Source: an uncultured Clostridium sp.
Lineage (GTDB): Bacteria > Bacillota > Clostridia > Clostridiales > Clostridiaceae
DNA length: 7,859 bases
Direction of reading: 5' to 3'
Assembly: GCF_937920395.1 (NCBI RefSeq)
Contig: NZ_CALEVF010000388.1
Span: 1 to 7,859 of the forward strand
In this document: positions 1-5,070 of the stretch, in pieces
Numbering within the stretch: position 1 is the stretch's first letter
Layout of the letters: each line of letters starts with the position of its first letter
The notes under the pieces: generated by a model
Seen by the model: the letters and a program-made list of their open reading frames with translations, nothing else
What the model was told of the DNA's origin: nothing
The model's database searches: none
Program-made: the position numbers and the translations under genes

Positions 1-14
1 TAACGGCTTAAAAG

Positions 15-54
15 TTAGGCGGTTCAATGATTGCAGAATTGCGCAATCGGCTAA
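15..54 (+). other. Small hairpin of unknown role near the left edge
   Basis: GATTGC (29-34) and GCAATC (43-48) are perfect inverted repeats with an 8-base loop, and a T-G wobble adds one more pair. TTAG (15-18) and CTAA (51-54) can close an outer helix. The downstream bases are alternating TA with no clean T-run, so this is not a convincing terminator. It could be an operator, part of a leader RNA or chance. The stem is relatively GC-rich compared with its surroundings, which is the only reason it stands out. Confidence 0.3.
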
Positions 55-119
55 TATATATATTTAATAAGGGAGTGAATGTAATAATTAGATATAGTGT
101 TAGAAAAATAAAATAATTA

Positions 120-242
120 GGCTATGTTTAAGCTGAATATTGCAAATTAATATTAGGTATGTATTCACAATCATGCAATTATAATAGATGGACTAATCAA
201 CGAAGAAATTGTTATATAGTCAATATTATTTTAAACATAGTC
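120..242. repeat. Element bounded by inverted repeats upstream of the chemoreceptor; MITE-like or structured leader
   Basis: CTATGTTTAA (122-131) is matched exactly by its reverse complement TTAAACATAG (231-240). As RNA the helix extends by a G-C pair (120/242) and a G-U pair (121/241). After a small internal loop a second perfect helix follows, AATATTG (136-142) with CAATATT (221-227). A further possible stem is GACTA (191-195) with TAGTC (217-221), which would compete for base 221. The nested pairing fits either a short non-autonomous insertion with terminal inverted repeats or a folded 5' leader of the gene at 266. No clear target-site duplication is seen at the edges and there is no coding capacity inside. 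The AT-only parts of these matches reduce their weight. Confidence 0.35.
180..185 (+). promoter_or_regulatory. Candidate -10 box for the chemoreceptor gene
   Basis: A perfect TATAAT lies at 180-185, about 80 bases before the start codon at 266. No good -35 hexamer is found 16-18 bases upstream (the sequence there reads GGTATGTA). TTCACA at 164-169 is close to consensus but only 10 bases away, which is too near. The box sits inside the inverted-repeat element, so transcription may start within it. In a genome this AT-rich a lone TATAAT is weak evidence. Confidence 0.25.
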
Positions 243-251
243 CAAAATTAT

Positions 252-257
252 AGGGGG
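252..257 (+). promoter_or_regulatory. Ribosome binding site that fixes a TTG start
   Basis: AGGGGG at 252-257 is followed by an 8-base spacer and then TTG at 266. The frame is closed just upstream by TAG at 251-253, so no earlier start is possible. The next in-frame ATG (codon 24) lies inside the first membrane segment and would remove its basic N-terminal flank. TTG is therefore the best supported start. Confidence 0.75.
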
Positions 258-265
258 CAAAAGTC

Positions 266-2341
266 TTGAAAGAAAAAAGAGCTAAAGAAAAAAGAGTAAA
301 AAGAACATCGATAAAAAAGAAATTTATATTATCAATGAGTTTAACAACACTTGTATGTTCATGCATACTTGCAGGAACTTTTATAACATATTCTTATAGA
401 CAAATAAAAAGTTCAACGGAAGAACAAAATTCATTTATTGCACAAAGTTCAGGTCAAAATATAGATACATATTTGTCGAAATACGAATCTTCTATTAAAG
501 AAGTAGCAAATGGAATCGGTACAGTGGATAACGGTAAAGATAAAAATGCTATGATAACAAATATACTTAAGAATGCAAAAAACAATGACAAATCTCTTGT
601 TGCTACTTATTATATTAGTGCAAAAACAGGATTCATGGACATAGTTCCTTGGACCCCTTTTAAAGGCGCTTTAAATACAAAAACTTTTAAGGAGACAAAA
701 GCAAAAGGTGATACAGTATGGTTTGATGTTTACAAGGATACGGGAGGAACAAAGGAAATGATGATCTCCATTACTTATCCTGTGAAACAAAATGGAAAGT
801 TCATTGGAGCTTTAGGATATGATATTAGTTTAGCATCATTAGGGGACGTTAGGACAAATCTTGAAAAAGGAAATAGTAATAAGTTGATTTTTCTTGATAA
901 CAAGGGAACTCTAATAAGTTCTTCACTATTTACTCAGATGGGTAAAAATATAGTTCCAAGTTTATCAGGAAAAAGTGATGATAAAGGAACTATAGATATT
1001 GTAGCAAATAAAGAAGTTTTTAGTAAAGAATATTCTTGGGCTGACAAGGTGTATAGCAATAAGAAAGGAACAACTAAGGCTACTATAGAAGGGACTGCAT
1101 ACGATGCATCTTATTCAACTATAGAAGGGTTAAATTGGAAGATGATTTCATTAAAGCCAGAATCAGTAGTTACAAATAAAATAAGTTACTTAGTTAGGCT
1201 AAGTGTTATAGTTTTAGTTGTGACATTGATACTAGTAGTTTTATTAGCTTTTATTACAAGTGATAAATTGGTAAAAGGTATAAAACATATTAAAGACGTA
1301 GTTAATAAAACAGCAAAGGGTGATTTGACAATATTATTAGATATAAGCTCAGGTGATGAATTAGAAGATTTATCAAATGATTTTAATGATATGACTAGAA
1401 ATCTAAACTCTTTAATTTCTGAATTAAACCAAAAATTTAACGCAGTACAAGAAACAGCAAGTAGTTTGATTACTATATCGGAACAAAATAGTTTGGCAAT
1501 TGGAGAGGTAACAAAGTCTATAGGGGAGATATCTTCTGGAACACAAGGACAAACTCAACAAATTGAGGATGGAGCCACTGCTATCGTAAGCCTTGGACAT
1601 GAAATTGAAACAATTAGTGGTAAATCAAATTTAATAGAAAACTTGTTAAATAAGACTACAAATGATATTGGTAAAGGTAATAATGATGTTAGAACTCTAG
1701 AAGGTTCATATGCAAAGCTTGAGATATCACTTGGAATGGTTTCTGAAATTATTAGTGAATTAAATAAAAAATCAAATGATATAGCAGAGGTTACAAATGT
1801 TATAGCTGAGATTTCAGAGCAAACTAATCTTTTATCATTAAATGCTTCTATTGAGGCTGCAAGAGCAGGTGAGGCAGGAAAAGGTTTTGCAGTGGTTGCA
1901 GATGAAGTAAAGCAACTTGCTGAAAAATCTAAAGATTCGTCATTAAATATTAAAGAAATTATTGATAGCATAATAAATGATACAAGTTCGGCAGTTGAAT
2001 TTATGAATAAAACAAATGGAATTAATCAAATTCAAAAGGAAGCTGTAACAAATATAAATACGTCAATGCAAGGGATCACATCTTCAATTGATCAGGTATT
2101 GGCGGAGGTTAAAGAAGAACTTTTAGGGATAAAGACAACTAATGAAAATAAGGATAATGTAGTTACAATGATAGATGGTATATCAGAAGTTGCACAAGAA
2201 ACTTCTGCTTCTACGCAGCAGATAGTCGCTTCTATGGAAGAACAATCAGCTTCCTCAGAGGAAGTTAATAACCATGCCAATAATCTTATTGTATTAATTG
2301 AGGAACTTCAAGGGAAACTTAAAATGTTTAAGTTTGAATAA
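266..2341 (+). CDS. Methyl-accepting chemotaxis protein with an extracellular dCache-type sensor
   Basis: This is a 691-residue transmembrane chemoreceptor that would signal through CheW/CheA to the flagellar motor. A lysine/arginine-rich N-terminus leads into membrane segment 1 (about 20-43). An external sensor region (about 50-300) has the fold pattern of dCache_1, including the run [20 protein letters not shown] near 169-188. Membrane segment 2 is about 308-331, followed by a HAMP linker (about 332-385) and a long cytoplasmic coiled coil. The conserved hairpin tip is about 512-553 ([19 protein letters not shown]). Glu/Gln pairs followed by Ala/Ser near 640-665 are plausible methylation sites. 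There is no NWETF-like CheR tether at the C-terminus, which is common outside enterics. By eye the Arg-Trp-Tyr amino-acid-binding signature of dCache receptors is not intact, so the ligand is unknown. No chemotaxis partner genes are in view. Confidence 0.95.
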   Translation: MKEKRAKEKRVKRTSIKKKFILSMSLTTLVCSCILAGTFITYSYRQIKSSTEEQNSFIAQSSGQNIDTYLSKYESSIKEVANGIGTVDNGKDKNAMITNILKNAKNNDKSLVATYYISAKTGFMDIVPWTPFKGALNTKTFKETKAKGDTVWFDVYKDTGGTKEMMISITYPVKQNGKFIGALGYDISLASLGDVRTNLEKGNSNKLIFLDNKGTLISSSLFTQMGKNIVPSLSGKSDDKGTIDIVANKEVFSKEYSWADKVYSNKKGTTKATIEGTAYDASYSTIEGLNWKMISLKPESVVTNKISYLVRLSVIVLVVTLILVVLLAFITSDKLVKGIKHIKDVVNKTAKGDLTILLDISSGDELEDLSNDFNDMTRNLNSLISELNQKFNAVQETASSLITISEQNSLAIGEVTKSIGEISSGTQGQTQQIEDGATAIVSLGHEIETISGKSNLIENLLNKTTNDIGKGNNDVRTLEGSYAKLEISLGMVSEIISELNKKSNDIAEVTNVIAEISEQTNLLSLNASIEAARAGEAGKGFAVVADEVKQLAEKSKDSSLNIKEIIDSIINDTSSAVEFMNKTNGINQIQKEAVTNINTSMQGITSSIDQVLAEVKEELLGIKTTNENKDNVVTMIDGISEVAQETSASTQQIVASMEEQSASSEEVNNHANNLIVLIEELQGKLKMFKFE

Positions 2342-2353
2342 ATAATAAAAGGG

Positions 2354-2400
2354 GGTGTCTCAAAATGATAAAAAAATCATTTTAAGAGATATCCTCTTTT
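2354..2400 (+). terminator. Rho-independent terminator of the chemoreceptor gene
   Basis: A long hairpin starts 12 bases after the stop codon. AAAATGAT (2362-2369) pairs with ATCATTTT (2376-2383) around an A6 loop. Beyond a two-base bulge, TGTCTC (2356-2361) pairs with GAGATA (2386-2391), including one G-T wobble. GG (2354-2355) then pairs with CC (2393-2394) across another single-base bulge. The run TCTTTT follows at 2395-2400. The T-run is short and mixed, but the position and stem length support termination. Confidence 0.7.
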
Positions 2401-2458
2401 CCTTATTAATTTTAATAAAATTACTAAAAAGTTACTCTAAATTTTGTATTTACATAAG

Positions 2459-2513
2459 AAAAAAAGAGCCATCTCGCAATAGAAATTACTTCCTATTTTT
2501 AGATGGTCCTTTT
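2459..2513 (-). terminator. Bidirectional terminator, mainly for the alcohol dehydrogenase gene
   Basis: CCATCT (2469-2474) pairs with AGATGG (2501-2506). Flanking bases extend this helix with one mismatch (2508) through the A-run at 2462-2465 and the T-run at 2510-2513. Inside, past a 3x3 internal loop, AATAGAAA (2478-2485) pairs with TTCCTATT (2490-2497) with one wobble. On the minus strand the loop reads GTAA, a GNRA-type tetraloop, and the hairpin is followed by seven T (complement of 2459-2465). It lies 15 bases beyond the dehydrogenase stop codon. On the + strand it could act as a second stop for the chemoreceptor transcript. Confidence 0.75.
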
Positions 2514-2527
2514 ATCTATAAATAAAT

Positions 2528-3691
2528 TTATAATGCTGACTTGAATATGTTTAGTACATCATTATGATCTATAGGTTTTAAACTACCTATCTTTCCGTAT
2601 CTTACAGATTTTTTTGCCATTTCTTCTAAGTTACTTTCGTCTATTCCAACTTCACTAAGTTTTGTAGGAATTCCAAGTGAGACAAAATATTCGCGAGTTT
2701 TAGCAATTGCAGCATTTGCAATGGCATATTTGTCTGGTCCTTTTTCAATATCCCATACATTTACTCCAAATTCAACAAATTTGTCTACAGTGCTATCATC
2801 TAAAATATATTTCATCCAATGTGGAGTTAAAATTGAAAGACCTACTCCGTGAGTAATATCATAATAAGCACTTAACTCATGCTCCATTGGGTGAACAACC
2901 CAGTTGCTATCTTTTCCGAAACTTAATAGACCATTTATTGCAAGACTTGAGGCCCACATTAAATTTGATCTCGCTTCATAATTCTTAGGGTCTTCCATTG
3001 CTGTTTTGCCATAATTTATACAAGTTTTAAGAATTGCTTCAGCCATTCTATCTTGTAAAAAAGCCTCTTTTGTACTACTGAAATATGCTTCGAAAGTATG
3101 ACTCATTATATCTGCTGTTCCTGATGCAGTTTGATATTGGGGTACTGAAAAAGTATAAGTAGGATCTAGTATCGAAAATCTTGGTACCATATCAGGATGA
3201 CCAGTTCCTAACTTTTCATTGATATCCATATCTGTAATAACTGCAAAAGTATCCATTTCAGATCCAGTTGCTGCGAGAGTTAATACAGTAGCTATTGGAA
3301 GTACTTTAGAAATCTTGCTTGGGTCTTTAACTATATCCCATGCATCTCCCTCGTAATAGTAAGCTGCTGCAATAGCTTTTGAACAATCGATAGAACTTCC
3401 TCCGCCAGCAGCAAGTACTAGATCAATTTTGTTTTTTCTGCAAATTTCCACGCCTTTTCTTACAGTTGTTATTCTTGGATTTGGTTCTACGCCTGAAAGT
3501 TCCCAAAAGTCAATTGAATTTGCATTTAGTCCTTTAACTATATCATCATAAAGACCATTTTTCTTTATACTCCCGCCTCCATACACAAGGAGTACTTTTG
3601 TACCATATTTTTTTATTTGCTTAGGTAAAACACTAATTTTACCTTTACCGAAGAAAACTTTAGTTGGAATTGAATAATCAAAATTTAACAT
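2528..3691 (-). CDS. bdh: Iron-containing alcohol dehydrogenase, butanol dehydrogenase type
   Basis: This is a 387-residue, full-length group III metal-dependent alcohol dehydrogenase, predicted to reduce butyraldehyde or other aldehydes to alcohols with NAD(P)H in the cytoplasm. From memory it is very similar along its length to C. acetobutylicum BdhA/BdhB and related to E. coli YqhD. The nucleotide-binding half carries GGGS at 38-41 and GGGSSID at 96-102, then TGSEM at 142-146. All four metal ligands of the family are present: Asp194 and His198 in GTADIMSHTFE, His267 in HPMEH, and His281 in DITHGVG. These fall at the same numbers as in YqhD. The start is ATG with a GAGGCG ribosome site (complement of 3697-3702) about 5 bases upstream. 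I cannot tell which paralogue it is, nor settle NADH versus NADPH preference, so the symbol is generic. It follows the HD-GYP gene by 67 bases and ends in a strong terminator. Confidence 0.93.
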   Translation of the reverse strand: MLNFDYSIPTKVFFGKGKISVLPKQIKKYGTKVLLVYGGGSIKKNGLYDDIVKGLNANSIDFWELSGVEPNPRITTVRKGVEICRKNKIDLVLAAGGGSSIDCSKAIAAAYYYEGDAWDIVKDPSKISKVLPIATVLTLAATGSEMDTFAVITDMDINEKLGTGHPDMVPRFSILDPTYTFSVPQYQTASGTADIMSHTFEAYFSSTKEAFLQDRMAEAILKTCINYGKTAMEDPKNYEARSNLMWASSLAINGLLSFGKDSNWVVHPMEHELSAYYDITHGVGLSILTPHWMKYILDDSTVDKFVEFGVNVWDIEKGPDKYAIANAAIAKTREYFVSLGIPTKLSEVGIDESNLEEMAKKSVRYGKIGSLKPIDHNDVLNIFKSAL

Positions 3692-3726
3692 AAAATCGCC
3701 TCACAAATTATTATTAGTATACTTAT

Positions 3727-3755
3727 ATCTTAATTCTAATTCGTCTGTATGTCCA
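3727..3755 (-). promoter_or_regulatory. Candidate sigma-A promoter for the dehydrogenase gene
   Basis: Read on the minus strand, TGGACA (complement of 3750-3755, five of six to TTGACA) is followed by exactly 17 bases and then TAAGAT (complement of 3727-3732, four of six to TATAAT). Transcription would begin around 3720, giving a leader of about 30 bases before the ATG at 3691. The -35 begins just past the HD-GYP stop codon at 3759-3761. The -10 is weak, and TATACT (complement of 3716-3721) is an alternative without a good -35. Confidence 0.4.
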
Positions 3756-3758
3756 TGA

Positions 3759-4826
3759 TTATGGTAGAAGATCTATAATAGATAGATTTTTTTCATTTTG
3801 TAAATCTATAAAATTTGAATCAACAAATATAAGAGGTTTAGATATATTATTTATGTCTATTTTAATTATCTTTCCAATAAAACCATTATTAAGTTTTACC
3901 ATTTCACCAGTGTAATAGTTTGACATATGTCTTACAAATGTAGTTATATAATTATAATCTAATAGATCAATGCAATCATGTTGCAAAACTTCTAACACTT
4001 TAAGTGGATTTTGCTTTTTGCTATAGACTCTGTCAGATGTCATTGCATCAAATGTATCTGCAATTGCTATTATTTTTGCAAAAGTAGTAATTTTATCTTC
4101 CTTTAAACCAAGAGGATAGCCTGATCCATTTAAACGTTCATGATGCATAAGAACACCTGAAATTATGGATTTATCGAGTAGTGGAATATCTTTTATAAGG
4201 TCGTAAGCGTAAAATGAATGCTTTTTAACTTCATCAAATTCTGGCTTTGTAAGTTTAGAAGGTTTATTTAATATAGTGGGATTAATTTTAGTTTTGCCGA
4301 TATCACTAAGGAAAGCTGCATGAGTTAAAAGTACTAATTTATTCTTAGGTAAATTAAGCCACGTTCCTAGCATAGAGCTTAAAAGTGCGACGTTTACACA
4401 ATGGTGAGTAAGATATTCGTCTATATTTTTAGAATTTGTTATATTCTTAATAATTGAACCATAATCGGTAAGATTATCTAAAATTTCTTTGGACATAATT
4501 TTAATTTCTGTTAAATCTGGCTGTGAATCCTTTTGTAGGCTATGTAAAAATATATCTATCTTATTTGAAAAACGATTTAATATATTCTCAGTTTGAATTA
4601 AGCTCTGCTCTCTTGAATTTTGTGAAATGGGTACTATGAGATCTGCTTCACTAGTATAAATACTTACAGTGTTCGATGGATAAAATTCTACTATTTTTTT
4701 TATAACTGAACTATTTAATGCAATTTCCTTTGCAACTAAAGTTACTCCATCAAGTATTAAATTTTCAGCTAAAATCATATTTGGTTTTAGTTGGTAAATG
4801 CTTATACTTTTAACATTTGGGTTCAT
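3759..4826 (-). CDS. HD-GYP-type putative cyclic-di-GMP phosphodiesterase with an altered HD motif
   Basis: This 355-residue soluble protein has an N-terminal accessory domain (about 5-60, with the pattern QLKPNMILAENL) of the kind seen ahead of HD-GYP domains in Gram-positives. A helical linker (about 70-130) and an HD-GYP domain (about 135-300) follow. Visible motif residues are His142, Lys178, His203, His228-His229-Glu230, the GSGYP loop at 234-238 and Asp257. HD-GYP enzymes hydrolyse cyclic-di-GMP at a two- or three-metal site. Here the defining HD dyad reads Ser174-Asp175 (AFLSDIGK instead of the usual LLHDIGK), so one metal ligand is missing and activity is uncertain; the protein may be a sensor or have an unusual metal site. 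A C-terminal segment of about 50 residues is probably a small beta-rich domain. No receiver, PAS or membrane segment is seen. The start is ATG with AAGGAGG (complement of 4835-4841) 8 bases upstream. Confidence 0.88.
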   Translation of the reverse strand: MNPNVKSISIYQLKPNMILAENLILDGVTLVAKEIALNSSVIKKIVEFYPSNTVSIYTSEADLIVPISQNSREQSLIQTENILNRFSNKIDIFLHSLQKDSQPDLTEIKIMSKEILDNLTDYGSIIKNITNSKNIDEYLTHHCVNVALLSSMLGTWLNLPKNKLVLLTHAAFLSDIGKTKINPTILNKPSKLTKPEFDEVKKHSFYAYDLIKDIPLLDKSIISGVLMHHERLNGSGYPLGLKEDKITTFAKIIAIADTFDAMTSDRVYSKKQNPLKVLEVLQHDCIDLLDYNYITTFVRHMSNYYTGEMVKLNNGFIGKIIKIDINNISKPLIFVDSNFIDLQNEKNLSIIDLLP

Positions 4827-4834
4827 AGATCTAT

Positions 4835-4841
4835 CCTCCTT
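4835..4841 (-). promoter_or_regulatory. Ribosome binding site of the HD-GYP gene
   Basis: The complement reads AAGGAGG, a near-perfect match to the 16S rRNA anti-Shine-Dalgarno, with an 8-base spacer to the ATG at 4826. This makes the start of the HD-GYP protein secure. Confidence 0.85.
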
Positions 4842-4885
4842 AAATTTATTAATAAATTCTGTGAATTTGTCTATTGATTGGTAAT

Positions 4886-4913
4886 ATTATACCATATATG
4901 AATTATGTTTAAA
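4886..4913 (-). promoter_or_regulatory. Sigma-A promoter of the HD-GYP gene
   Basis: On the minus strand TATAAT (complement of 4886-4891) is preceded directly by TGG, giving an extended -10. TTTAAA (4908-4913, four of six to TTGACA) lies 16 bases upstream. The predicted start near 4879 leaves about 50 bases of leader, too short for a cyclic-di-GMP riboswitch, and none of its motifs are seen. The upstream nrdJ terminator isolates this promoter from the reductase gene. Confidence 0.6.
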
Positions 4914-4954
4914 TAGATTTAATTAGAAGTAGATTTGATGCTTTATATGTATGT

Positions 4955-4990
4955 AAAAAAAACCACTATTTAAATTATAAATAGCGATTT
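4955..4990 (-). terminator. Rho-independent terminator downstream of the ribonucleotide reductase gene
   Basis: CTATTTA (4966-4972) and TAAATAG (4978-4984) form a perfect 7-base-pair stem with a 5-base loop. On the minus strand this is followed after four bases by eight T (complement of 4955-4962). A T-run on the other side (4988-4994) makes it look bidirectional, but no + strand gene approaches it. It lies about 87 bases beyond the reductase stop codon. The stem is AT-rich, so it may be only moderately strong. Confidence 0.65.
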
Positions 4991-4994
4991 TTTT

Positions 4995-5010
4995 ATTTAT
5001 TTATTTATTT
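4995..5010. repeat. Short ATTT tandem repeat
   Basis: Four consecutive copies of ATTT lie in the 3' untranslated part of the reductase transcript, next to the T-run of the terminator hairpin. This is probably a simple low-complexity tract prone to length variation. Confidence 0.6.
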
Positions 5011-5070
5011 TAATATTTACGTACAAATATCCGTTTTGTAGTGAATGTCAAAGTTAATATGGACATGCCA

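Noticed and set aside
1..67. A frame open from the left edge to TAA at 65-67, possibly the tail of an upstream gene
   Set aside because: Only 21 codons are visible, with no recognisable motif, and the frame could be open by chance.
1555..1971. A 138-codon open frame on the minus strand inside the chemoreceptor gene
   Set aside because: It is antisense to the conserved signalling domain, has Ser/Ile-rich composition typical of a reverse-frame shadow, and lacks a ribosome site or recognisable domain.
1981..2160. Suspected deletion in the chemoreceptor coiled coil
   Set aside because: Comparing the segment with the usual clostridial pattern from memory, the spacing between conserved positions is kept with no heptad loss, so it appears intact.
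2092..2280. A 62-codon minus-strand open frame near the chemoreceptor 3' end
   Set aside because: It is the antisense shadow of the coiled-coil methylation region, with no independent support.
2407..2423. Perfect 8+1+8 palindrome TAATTTTA-A-TAAAATTA
   Set aside because: It is made only of A and T in a very AT-rich gap and has no GC pair or T-run, so chance is the likeliest explanation.
5022..5040. Small hairpin TACAAA / TTTGTA just after the reductase stop codon
   Set aside because: A 6-base AT-rich stem with a 7-base loop and no adjacent T-run; the better terminator lies further downstream at 4955-4990.
4827..5070. Search for a cyclic-di-GMP riboswitch upstream of the HD-GYP gene
   Set aside because: The predicted leader is only about 50 bases and none of the GEMM core motifs were found.
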